Shown here: positions 33,563 to 44,500 of the stretch, in pieces | How the letters are laid out: each line of letters begins with the position of its first letter | Position numbering within the stretch: the first letter of the stretch is position 1 | NCBI RefSeq assembly: GCF_029227915.1 | Contig: NC_079882.1 | Location: forward strand, 3,224,001 to 3,288,000 | Source of the DNA: Hydractinia symbiolongicarpus | Lineage: Eukaryota; Cnidaria; Hydrozoa; Anthoathecata; Hydractiniidae | Direction: 5' to 3' | DNA length: 64,000 bases | Program-made: the position numbers and the translations under genes | Notes under the pieces: model-generated | What the model saw: only the letters and a program-made list of their open reading frames with translations | Databases searched by the model: none | What the model was told of the DNA's origin: nothing

Positions 33563-35388
33563 CTCCACAATATATACTTTGCTTTTTTAACTCTTAAATA
33601 CAAAAACAAAATTTGTGTAAAAAAACCTTGTTTGAGTAGTGCGTTTTCATAGACCTAAAACAAGCTTTTAAAACTGTTGATTATATTATCTTGTTTTGTA
33701 AAAAGGCTTTAGAGACTTCTAATTGGTTTTGGTCTAGCTAATTCTTAAGACACAGTGTTAGTTGTTTGCGTTATGAAAATGTTCATGTCCCTGTGGTGGT
33801 TCCCCTGCCTTTGCTTCTGTACATTGATTTAACAGTAAAGTGGTAAAAGAAGAAGGATAGGAACAGGATAGACAAAAAAATAATTGCAGAGCTAAGTGAA
33901 GCAAGCTGAGCGCAGCAGAGCCCATTTGGCATTTAAGCGGATGTTATGTTGTTTCTATTTTCTACTATACAGTGGAGAAAAGTCACATTCCCTCAATCTC
34001 GGTATTCCCAAATGTTTTCCTGCTCACTCTACGCACTGGGAACGAGGTCACTATTTCTAAGACTGTCCTGTTCGAAATTATCATTCGATTAAAACTGAAA
34101 AAACAAAACAAACTGAAAATGTTTTTGCGTTGTTCATATGAACTGCGTAAGTTAAGTTTGTGTTAGGTAACAACAACAGCTCATGCAATATATACGTCAC
34201 AAAAAACACAAGTCAGGAAAGGTAGCTAGCTAACTTTATAATTTAGTCTAAAGCTTATTATAATTGCTGATAAGTATGGATAAGCTAGATAAATGATTTG
34301 AGATTTTTAACAATTTTTTTTCGACTTTTGTGATACAAATAAACAGTGAAAATAAAAAAATCATCTTTACACATAAAGCATATTGACTTAAACTCTTTCT
34401 GTAAAGGAATCATCCAAACCTAATTTACAGATTGCACAACCTGAACAAAGTGGTGACTGTTGTTTTGGGAAAGAATAGTTCTCGTAAAATTTTCAAACTA
34501 CAACATCAGTTGTTTAGGAGAGGAACTTTAAGTTTGTTATTGCAAAAGTTAAACACCTCCTTCTTGTATGTTTATTCAGTTTCTTTATAATTTAACTCGG
34601 GGAATTAAATATTCAAACTGTGAAAATAATGATGTTGTTTTTAGTGTTTTGTGAATGTGAATTAAACGCAGGCATTGTTCTTGTGACGTAAATTAAAACC
34701 AGCAAGAAAAAAGCTCCAGAAAAACAGTGTTATCCGTTCCACGTTGTGCTTTTGGTTTGATTCATCCAAGTTTTGTTCGATTCATCACACTTAAAGACAC
34801 GGAATTTCTTTTAAGAGCTATTATTTCTTATGGACCTATTCCCGCTCCGCAACCCTTTATATATTGATTATTTAGTCTAGGTGCTAGCTATATGTTACTT
34901 CGCGGTGATAACAAATACTTCTTTTCTTCTTTCTGCAACTACGCTTCTTTGACTTCCATCATGAATCATAAAATGCCGTGTCCGACTTTAGTAAATAAAT
35001 GTGACTTGTCTCAACAACTCCAATACTATTCAAACAAAATTAAATAATCTGCCTTGGATGAACAAGCATTAAAATTCTATATGGCGGTTAGATTCAAATT
35101 CTGAGATCGCTTGCAAGAAAAGATCAAGACGATTGCGAAGAAGTTGATCTGAAAGGCATCAATAGATGTCATCGTCATATAGTTGAGTTTTTCTCTCATG
35201 GTAATTGGCTAATCTACACGAAATATATGCTATATCTTTTATTCTTTACTGAGCAACGAGTGCAATTTCTACTTATTTTTTAATTCCACCTAAAGCTACT
35301 AAAATGCTTGCTCGCATATTATTTGAAATAGCGTGTAATCAATATAGAAAGTGTAGCGGAGGATCGTCAAGGCGAAGATATTAGGCAT
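33563..35388. other. No gene seen
   Basis: A MITE-like right end (GCACTGGGAACGAGGTCAC) occurs near 34035. Otherwise no supported coding signal. It may contain the promoter of the minus-strand TMEM216-type gene. Confidence 0.35.
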
Positions 35389-38300
35389 AGCAACAGGGTG
35401 GCCACTCGTCCTTGAAAACCTTGAATGTTCTTGAATGTTCTTGAATTTTATTTGGTCTTGAATTGTTCTTGAAATAGTATGTTTTCCACCCTTGGTTCTT
35501 GAATGTTCTTGAGTTTTTACAATTCTATGAAAAATCTTTTTAGAATAGTAAAAAAATGTCTAGTAAAAAAAGTACCAGAATGCATGGAAAAAGTATTTTT
35601 AATGAAAGTTGGTTGAGCGATGAACAGTTTAAAATATGGTTGAAAAGGGGACCAGATAAACACAAAGCATTGTGTAGACTTTGTAACACAGTGATAGACA
35701 TAACTATAATGGGAAAAAGTGCTTTAGCATCGCATTCTAAGGGCAACAAGCATCAAGTTAATGTGAAAAACTATAGTCCAGTTTCTGGTCTGTTCTTCAA
35801 AAGTAACCCTCCAAAGCCATCATCAAGCAAAGACGCCTCCCCCGCCACTAACAAGATTGATTTAATGATGAGTACATTAGCAGTTTCCCATGCTGAAATT
35901 CGTTGGGCTCTGAAAGTACTAACATCACATCATTCATTTCGTTCTTGCTTGAATTTGAACCAGCTATTTTGTGTGATGTTCCCTGACAGTGACATAGCAA
36001 AGTCATTCCAGTTATCAAAAACGAAATGTGCGTACTACATCGTACATGGATTAGCCCCATATTTCATGGAAATCTTGCTCCAAGAAATTAAAAATTCGCC
36101 AACCTATTCCACACTTTTTGACGAAAGTTTGAATCATTATAAACAGGAAGAACAAATGGACGTTCAGATTCGTTTCTGGAATGAAAATCTCTATGAAGTC
36201 CAGACACGTTACCTAACCTCAAGGTTTTTCAGGCGCCCAAATGCAGATAACATCTTGCACGAGATTCTTCAAGCAACTGATGCGTTACCCCAGAAATCAA
36301 TGGTCATGCTTTCCATGGACGGACCAAACACTAATTGGAAAGTTTATGAAAATTTAAAATCGCATCGTACTGAGAAAGAATATCCCCAAATTATTGATGT
36401 TGGTTCGTGTGGATTACACGTGGTGCACGGAGCCTTTCAGACTGGCGTAAAAGCAACTGGCTGGAAATTGGAAAAGGTTTTAAAGGCCATGTGGAAGCTG
36501 TTCAATGATTCCCCAGCTCGAAGAGATCTATATATTCAGTTAAGCAAATCAGATGTTTTTCCAATAATGTTTTGCCAGACACGCTGGGTTGAGGATGAAC
36601 CTGTTGCCATCCGAGCAAAGGAAGTTTGGGAAAATGTTGTGAATGTCATAAAGCATTATCAAACCTTATGCAAATCAAAACAACCAAGCAAAAACAGTTC
36701 GTATGACACCTTGGTCACCCACCACACTGACATGTTTATGCAAGTAAAGTTACAATTCTTTGTTGATGTAGCCAGCATGATGTCTTCGTATCTGAAGCAA
36801 TTCCAGACGGATAATCCAATGATGCCATTTGTTTCGGAAATATTAGAAAATATTATCCGTCGGTTAATGAAGATTTTCATTCGGAAAACCATTATTGATG
36901 AAGCTGATTCAGCTTATTCTTTAATTAAAATTGATTTGCAGAAACGAGAGAATCATTTACCACCGGAATTAGTCAAGTTACCAACTGCCACCAAAACCTT
37001 GCTTTCGTCCCTTCAAGCCAGTTTGACAAAGAAGTTGAAGTTTAAAGGAGAATGTGCTGCACTTATTAAAGGTATTATTGAAAAGCTACAAGAACGATCG
37101 CCATTGAAACACCTTTTTGTTCGATCTTTGTCTAGTCTTGTTCCAAAGAATATGATTGAAAGTAAAAACTGTCTACTTAAGTTTGAAAAGGTCGTGGACA
37201 AGTTTTACACAACAAATCACATCAATTCAAAAGAAGCAGATAATGCCAAGTTGCAGTTGGAGGAGTTCATCTCACGCACAGCTAAGACTCATAAAGATAA
37301 GTTTCTTGGCTTTAGCCTTTCTGATAATCGTTTGGATCATTTTTACCGCGAGTATTTAAACGGTTCTGATAAATACAAAGATTTATGGAAAGTCATGGTG
37401 ATGGTCTTCACTATTTCACATGGACAAAGCCAGATCGAGAGAGGATTCAGCATCAACAAAGAAGTCACTATCGAAAATCTTAAAAACAAGTCACTATGTG
37501 CTCAGCGGTTGGTATATGATGCCTTAAAGTGTTGCAAGAAAGATGTGCATGATATTGAAATCACTGCCAAAATGGTTACATCATGTAAAACAGCCCGTTC
37601 TAGGTATGTATTTGCCCTTGAAGAAGTAAAAAAATCAAAAGAAAATGAAGCAGCGAATAACAAGAGAAAGATAATAGCATATGAGATTGATAGTGTGAAA
37701 CGCAAACGAATGGAGGTAGATACATGTATTCGATCATTGAACAAAGATATGAACAACTGTATTGATGAGGGCGAGGTTAGCCATGACATTGCTATGTTTC
37801 TGAAAGCAAATGCATTCAGAAAAGCCATTACAGAGAAAAAAGTGACAATGGTGGATTTAGATGAGGCTATTAAAAAACTGGAGGAAGATCTCAAAAACTA
37901 ATAACCTCTATAATACTCGTAGTTTGTTGACATTAGTTTATTTCAAGATATATGGATTATTTATTAGCTTCATATTAGCGTCATTTTGTCTGGTTCATTT
38001 TCTAATTTGAAGATCTTCTTATACAATACAATATATGTTCTATTTTTAATTGAGAATTAAAGTTTTATAAAACACAAGAAATAGAATCCTTTGGACCGTT
38101 TCCATAATACTGGATAAATAGATTTTAGAAACAAGAAGAGAAGAACACTATTTATTGAACTTTGTTATTTTTGTGACTTTTATATTCTGTTATTTTTAGT
38201 TTTACACTTTTGTTACTATATAATTCTAGCTTTCTGATAAGTATTTATAAACTTGTACACAAAGTAGCTATGTACTCCTAAAAGAATGATTTCTGGAACG

Positions 38301-38529
38301 ATATCAACTTTATTATCAAGGTTTCTACATGTCTACACTCTTTTATTTTGTTCAAATTATCACAGATTATGCTATATTGATGTATAAAGTCAGTGAATTG
38401 ATCAAGATATTAGCTTTTGTTGAAGTTGTTAAAAATTATTTTTGTCCTTGAAAACCAATATTTTGTTCTTGAATTGTTCTTGATTAGTTCTTGGATTTTT
38501 TTTTAATTTTGAGTGGCCACCCTGAGCAA
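35389..38529 (+). mobile_element. Apparently complete hAT-like DNA transposon
   Basis: The body, 35394-38524 (3131 bp), begins CAGGGTGGCCACTC and ends GAGTGGCCACCCTG, exact 14-bp terminal inverted repeats. AGCAA flanks both ends (35389-35393 and 38525-38529), an exact 5-bp target duplication. Subterminal regions carry many TTCTTGAAT-type repeats, and GTCCTTGAAAACC occurs near both ends in the same orientation (35408 and 38444). Inside is one uninterrupted transposase ORF. Intact ends, duplication and ORF indicate recent insertion and possible activity. Classic hAT elements duplicate 8 bp; a 5-bp duplication fits the group I recall being called hAT5. Confidence 0.9.
35556..37901 (+). CDS. hAT-like transposase, intact, 781 aa
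   Basis: A single exon without interruption. Residues 35-66 form a BED-like zinc finger (KHKALCRLCNTVID, with C40, C43, H60, H66). Candidate catalytic acids include D189 in TLFDESLNHY and D255 in SMDGPNTNWKVYE, the latter a signature of this cnidarian/vertebrate hAT-like group as I remember it. The C-terminal dimerisation (hATC) hallmark reads HGQSQIERGFSINKE at 622-636. A charged, coiled-coil-prone tail follows (Lys/Glu-rich, about 690-781). It would bind the terminal repeats and cut and rejoin the element. ATG 35556 is the first Met and sits 162 bp inside the left end. Domesticated relatives exist in the hAT group, but the flanking inverted repeats argue for an ordinary mobile copy. Confidence 0.9.
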   Translation: MSSKKSTRMHGKSIFNESWLSDEQFKIWLKRGPDKHKALCRLCNTVIDITIMGKSALASHSKGNKHQVNVKNYSPVSGLFFKSNPPKPSSSKDASPATNKIDLMMSTLAVSHAEIRWALKVLTSHHSFRSCLNLNQLFCVMFPDSDIAKSFQLSKTKCAYYIVHGLAPYFMEILLQEIKNSPTYSTLFDESLNHYKQEEQMDVQIRFWNENLYEVQTRYLTSRFFRRPNADNILHEILQATDALPQKSMVMLSMDGPNTNWKVYENLKSHRTEKEYPQIIDVGSCGLHVVHGAFQTGVKATGWKLEKVLKAMWKLFNDSPARRDLYIQLSKSDVFPIMFCQTRWVEDEPVAIRAKEVWENVVNVIKHYQTLCKSKQPSKNSSYDTLVTHHTDMFMQVKLQFFVDVASMMSSYLKQFQTDNPMMPFVSEILENIIRRLMKIFIRKTIIDEADSAYSLIKIDLQKRENHLPPELVKLPTATKTLLSSLQASLTKKLKFKGECAALIKGIIEKLQERSPLKHLFVRSLSSLVPKNMIESKNCLLKFEKVVDKFYTTNHINSKEADNAKLQLEEFISRTAKTHKDKFLGFSLSDNRLDHFYREYLNGSDKYKDLWKVMVMVFTISHGQSQIERGFSINKEVTIENLKNKSLCAQRLVYDALKCCKKDVHDIEITAKMVTSCKTARSRYVFALEEVKKSKENEAANNKRKIIAYEIDSVKRKRMEVDTCIRSLNKDMNNCIDEGEVSHDIAMFLKANAFRKAITEKKVTMVDLDEAIKKLEEDLKN

Positions 38530-39740
38530 GGTGCAGGGCAGACAGTAAATCCAAGAAAGAAACCACTGGGAAAATCTCTTTTACAAAACTACAGAAACTC
38601 TACAAGGGAGAGTGCTTCTGTGTTGAAGCCAACATTTTTATCTAAAAGCAATTTTTTTATCTTTAAAAAATCAACAATTCTCTAGATATTACACCTTAAA
38701 GACGCAAGTTTAAGTTCAAATATGGCTTTTCTTGGAAAAATAAAATAATTCAAAAACGGCAAGTTTGTGGAAAATAATTATAAAATCGTTTTTACATAGC
38801 TAGCTACATCTATCGCGATTTTAAAGAAAATCGAATGAGAGTTGGAAACCAAGTAGTTTTGTAAATAAAGTCATTTTTTGTGTTTCAAAAATGTCTCTGT
38901 ATTTTTCACAAATTAAAAAGTTTTAAATTATTTTTATACCATTTGATAGGTAATTAAAAATGCTTGGTGATGTATGAATGAATAAACTTTGATTAATTAT
39001 CGCTGAAAAAATCATGATTGAAAAAACCATGCTTAAGTGGTGTACCGTCACCCTTATTGAGAGGATTTCCCTGACTGATAATGAAAGTGGTGTAAATTAA
39101 TTTGATTAATATTCCTGATATTGACACAACTAAATAGGCTTTGCTGCAGTTACCAAATATATTTTTTTTAACAATCTGCATAAGTCATATAGGGTACACA
39201 TCTCATTCATAAGATTGTCTTTACTAACTAACTTTTTTAGATGCAAGACTGGCCTGTCAAAAGACGCGTCAGTGTGTACTCAGTTGTGATGGCCCATCTA
39301 TTGACAGGCCTGGCCCAACCTTGGTCAAATGTGTATATTTGTTTCAAGTTGGTACTGGCCCAACTGTTGACAAAGGACTCTCACAATTTAAAAAATGTCT
39401 TATTAGATGGGATAGGTCCAACTATTGACAAAGGACACTTGTGCTTTTAAAATAAAGTCCACGCGACAACAAACAATTTAAACCGAAACCACAGTACCCA
39501 TATATCTACCAGCCAAATCAGAGAACATAGATGAAAAATTATAGCTCAGCAGGCCTGCCCTCAGGGACATTTAATTGCTTTGGGTTCCAGAATAATACCA
39601 CAAATTGATAGAAACAATGTATTCTATTGGAATGAGTAAATACAACACGTTCAGTATGCGTAGATTATTTATGGAAAAATTTTTTGGGGAATGGGTAGGA
39701 ATGAAGGTGCCTCCTTCGTGCTTTTTCATATGCTCAAAAG
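38530..39740. other. No gene seen; decayed repeats
   Basis: A short open stretch (KKPLGKSLLQNYRNSTRESA) at about 38555-38620 is terminated by a stop and lacks a family match. At 39290-39440, TATTGACAGGCCTGGCCCAA, GGCCCAACTGTTGACAAAGG and GGTCCAACTATTGACAAAGG form a degenerate tandem repeat of two to three units. Confidence 0.4.
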
Positions 39741-40615
39741 GCATAATCCTGAGCATCAGGATATGCCCCCCTATATAATGAGTATCCTGAGCGTCAGGAT
39801 ACGCATTATAGGCGTCTTCATGCCCTGAGCGTCAGGTGCATGAGACAGATGAGATGCACTGAGCGTCAGATGCATCGACATGTCCTGAGCGTCAGGCACA
39901 TGCTAATTATGGTGTTTTCTTCCTTGGTGTATTAGAGAATAATGATGTTTTTATTCATACCCTGAGCGTCAGGTGTATGAGAGATGCCCTGAGCGTCAGG
40001 CGCATCGACATGTCCTGAGCGTCAGGCACATGCTAATTACTGGTGTTTTATGAGATGCACTGAGCGTCAGATGCATCGACATGTCCTGAGCGTCAGGCAC
40101 ATGCTAATTATGGTGTTTTCTTACGTGGTGTATTAGAGAATAATGATGTTTTTATTCATACCCTGAGCGTCAGGTGTATGAGAGATGCCCTGAGCGTCAG
40201 GCGCATCGACATGTCCTGAGCGTCAGGCACATGCTAATTACTGGTGTTTTATGAGATGCACTGAGCGTCAGATGCATCGACATGTCCTGAGCGTCAGGCA
40301 CATGCTAATTATGGTGTTTTCTTACGTGGTGTATTAGAGAATAATGATGTTTTTATTCATACCCTGAGCGTCAGGTGTATGAGAGATGCCCTGAGCGTCA
40401 GGCGCATCGACATGTCCTGAGCGTCAAGCACATGCTAATTACTGGTGTTTTTATTGAGATGCCCTGAGCGTCAGGTGCATCTACATGCCCTGAGCGTCAG
40501 GTGCATGTTTCCTATTTAAGTGCTGCTGATTGAGATGGCCTGAGCGTCAGGCGCACCCCAATGAGCGTCAGAAAATATGGTGAAGACATGTATACACGCC
40601 CTGAGCGTCAGGTAC
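39741..40615. repeat. Array of about 23 mini-hairpins with core CTGA-GCG-TCAG
   Basis: About 23 copies of TGAGCGTCA (one GAGCATCAG, one GCGTCAAG variant) are spread over 875 bp. In most copies the core is CCTGA, loop GCG, TCAGG, and the flanks extend the stem with different but paired sequence. Examples are GTATCCTGA with TCAGGATAC (39782-39802, 9 bp perfect), GATGCACTGA with TCAGATGCATC (from about 39852), and ATACCCTGA with TCAGGTGTAT. Part of the array is a 201-bp higher-order unit starting at 39851, 40052 and 40253, each with five hairpins. Nothing in this resembles coding sequence. It lies about 0.95 kb upstream of the first Spindly coding exon. Confidence 0.92.
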
Positions 40616-41554
40616 GTTTCAACAATCACTTGTATCAACAAATTACTTGCCTAATAAGGCTGACGAAGGAGGCCCGACATACCTGCCAATTAAATTAGAG
40701 GCTACCTACAGACTCGTTGTTTCTACCTCTGGACTAAAACCCTGACATAACATGAGCCAAAAGAAATGCCAGGGAAACCTTGAGGCAGAAGCAATTTGTC
40801 TGGTTGTGTTGTGCTGCACGCTCCCATAACAACTGTGATACAGTTGTATTTAGTTGCATTGGAGATGTCCATTCGATTTCGATTCGGCTGCACCATGGTG
40901 ATAAATTGAATTGATATCTCATATCCACCATCCGTAGTCGTGTTGATGACATAAAATAAAGAAAAATAGGTGAAGAAATGTAATATATAAAAAAGGGTGG
41001 GAGGGTGGGTAACTGTAAACTTTTAGGTACATCTGAAGAACTTGTGCAGTGTGGGGTGTTGGGTTTTTATATACAACCATTAATAATCAAGACCTGGGTA
41101 GGGCCCAGTTCTTTTACAGGCAAGTGAGACTAGTGTCCCTGGCAACCTTTAAGATCAGGTCTATAGGCAGAAACCACCCCCACTTGCCAGGTTCTACCTG
41201 ATATTTTCAATGACTAAGGTAAACCTAATATATACTAACCAAAATGCTAAAGAACTGTATTTCTGTCACCACAATTAACATGAGCAAAACTTGCAGTTTA
41301 GCTCCATGCAAAATTAGGCTTATAATGAGTGACATCAGTATTTCATCCACATACAAACCATTTACATATTAATATTAGCTTTGACACTAAACCAAACCTC
41401 ACTGCAAAGAAATTATAGATATTAAGTCATTAAATTTGTGGTATAATGTTACGTTATCTGCAGTGTATTTTTATGTGCCTTTTTATTTTGTTGCAAAAGT
41501 GATATCATTATTACTTTACCTGAACACAATAGTCATTATAACTTGCTTTTTTAG
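40616..41554. other. Upstream region of the Spindly gene
   Basis: No coding exon recognised. The exon holding the Spindly ATG starts at 41555 after TTTTTTAG, so at least one 5' UTR exon must lie upstream, perhaps here or beyond the hairpin array. The stretch at about 41090-41210 (GGGTAGGGCCCAGTTC, then CCCTGGCAACCTTTAAGATC) has a repeat-like look but no match that I recognise. Confidence 0.35.
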
Positions 41555-41569
41555 GAAGATTTAAAAAAC

Positions 41570-44500
41570 ATGGAAAACTCATTCTGTTGTGACGAAGATG
41601 AAATATCTAAACAAAGATATAACTCTTCTGTAGAAAGTCTGGAAGAATTAGATTGGGATGGATTGCTTGAGCTGTGTAAAGAAAAAGAAGAAAAACTTAA
41701 CCTTGCTGGTACTTATGGTTTGAAATTACATGAGCAATTAATAGAAACGCAAAGTCATATTGATGAAATGAGAGCGCAACATGAAGCAGAAATAGAGGTG
41801 TAAAAATTTATAAAAAATTAATTAATAGTGATTTATTTCCTGAGATATTTGTATCACAAAATGCAACTTTAGTTATACTGATATAATAAGTCCTAAAAAT
41901 CAGGTACTTATTATCAACATACCGTGCACCTGTTATAAAATATGTACAGATAACCTTTACATTAAACTATAAGTTTTCCCATAAACAAGGTGATATATGT
42001 TATGAATATCCTATTCCTTAAACAAATGTTCCTTCTTAAACTTGAAATTTATATAAGAACCTCATTTTATATTTTTCATTCAAACATGAGAATTATTATC
42101 TAACCTTTTTTAAATTGAACATAACTTACCCTATGATGTTTCCTATGACTAGGAGAGAAAAAGAAGGGGCTAAAACACGATTCTCTAAAATTAACCGCCC
42201 AATTTTTAATTAACCCTATTGAGGAAATTACATATTAATACCTTAACATAAAAAGTAGTAATATAAAAAGGAGATTTTAAAACAAAAGCTAATAATTGCT
42301 TGAACCATCTATATAAGTTCTACACTTTATAAATATGTAACGAATATAAATATTTTAAAATAACTGACAAAAATATTAGCTAAGGTTGCCAAAAAGTATT
42401 TGGCAATAGGAGATTGTTAGGGTAATAAAATATTAATAGAATATACGGCCCTTGCACAGGCGTATGTTTTGCCTGTTAGCTGCACACAACAAACCATCCC
42501 CTGTTTCATTATGCTTAAATCCAAATTCTCTTGCTGTGAAATTCTCTTGCTGTGAAATTTTATATAAATAATCTTATATAATAATATGAAGTGTATGTAA
42601 CGGTCATAGTGGATGTGTTCATTTTCTTTTGAAGTCGCCTAAATTTTCTTTCGAAGTTGCCAAAAAAGTATGTCTCAAATGTTAAATTTCATGACGTTAT
42701 GGCATCAATAAAACTACTGTAAGGTCAATATAATAATTTAAATTAATGAAGCTATTACAGTGCACTTAAAACTTTGAGGCTAAATAATTTGGAAACAAGG
42801 GGGTTACGTCAATGATTTTTCACTGTGTGGGTAACTAGGGACTACCTAGGACGAATTTGGGTAATTTCCCCAAACCTGGGTCCTCGAATATGTTTCAGAA
42901 TAAACGGATTGATGAACTCATCAAAAACATTTAAACCACAATATTTCTGTAACCGTTTGTCAAAAGTACATGGTCCTATACATTTTCTTGATCAGCATTT
43001 CCAGATCTATACAATAATTTTTTTGTGTTTTTATGGGTCTTCGCTGACACCAGCAAAGTTTTTAAGTCCTTATTTCTCCTGAGGTGTTTGTCAAAAACAT
43101 ATGATTATACATTATTGTGATCAGTGTTTTAACCTCTACACATTACAGGCAAAGAATAAACTAAATTTCGCCAATTTTTTTTCATCTCTACTATTTTTTA
43201 ATTGTCTGTCTAAGTTGAGTTCTCCACGGGCCTAATCAACTAATTATTGTAATATTAAATTGTTTTTAACTCAGAAGTTTACTGAAAGTTTTGTTTTTTA
43301 GAAATTAGTGCAAGAAACCTTTGAACTCAGGAATAAGTTGGAACTAAAAGAAAAATCTATTCACTCACAACAACAAGAATTTGAGGCATATCAAAAACAA
43401 GTCTCAAAAAGAAACGAGACAGATGAAGAAGAGTTAAGAAATCAATTTAAAAAGGACTTTAATTTACTTAAGAAAGAAAAAGATACAGTATTGAATGATC
43501 TTGATCAGGTATGTATTTTTTATTTATTATATCTTTAAAGACTATAATATTGATAACGGTTTGTCCTGAACTTAAAATTTGTCCTGCTAGTGCTAATAAG
43601 TAAATCATGTTCTCAAACAAACCAAAAGTCTGTAAAGATGCTACTTTTGGACAGAAAAACATGAAAGTAGATTTGTGGTATATGTATATGGAGGTTTATA
43701 GATATACATTGTACTAACTGAAAATTTGATCATGACAAAATCGATGGCAAAATTTAATTCAACTCAGACTTAAAGTGTTTGGTGACTCTCCAGCCAATAA
43801 TTTTATTACTAAGCATAATGTTTTATAAGCATTTTCAAGTTCAGACAGGTCAGGTTTTTAGGCGTGCTAAGTACCGAGCTTTGGTGATTCGTTTTGTGTT
43901 TTGTTTTGTGTGTATTTTAATTATACACAGCCTTATAAACAACAAGACTTATTTACTTACAACTTGCTTTGGTGTAATTATTTGTCACTGTTATTTTAAA
44001 GGCAGTGGTAAAATAGTAGCATATTGAGCTGGAATACTTAGCCAAATAAAACAGGGGTTGTGATATCTTTTAGGAAAAAATCAATCACAAATGAATAATG
44101 CAAAAACAAAGATTTCTTTTTAAAATAATAAAAATGAGGATTACTGATGACTCTCTGCATTTTTTGACCTCATAAATGTTTGTTTTTTATTTTCACATGT
44201 TTGTTTATTATGGATTATATGATAAAATAATGCAAAATACGTATATCTCGTAAATTGCTGAGGGGTGTAGGCACGTGATGTGTAAAGGCACTAAATACCC
44301 AAAGGCATGTTTTCACTTAGGCACGAACAATAATGAGGCAGCTAATTCAGCAGCAGCTGTTAAATTGGTCCAAGTTGGTGCAAGAATTAAAATGTAGGCA
44401 CAGTGAACCGAAATTTTTTTGCTATTGGAATCTGGATTTTTGATTTTTTCTAACTTTTTAACCTGCTTTTGATTGTTTACATTGATATATTAACTAGTAA

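Noticed and set aside
37502-37894. 130-codon minus-strand frame
   Set aside because: Antisense shadow of the transposase C-terminal Lys/Glu-rich tail; Ser/Phe-rich composition is the expected reverse.
38491-38685. 64-codon plus-strand frame crossing the right end of the hAT-like element
   Set aside because: It starts inside the transposon terminus and continues into flanking DNA; joining the flanks without the element does not give a longer frame.
39741-40615. CRISPR-like array
   Set aside because: Repeats are short, irregularly spaced and partly in a 201-bp higher-order unit; the spacers are themselves repeated, and the surrounding genes are animal genes with introns.
42537-42560. Direct duplication of ATTCTCTTGCTGTGAA
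   Set aside because: A simple two-copy 16-bp slippage in an intron; nothing else attached to it.
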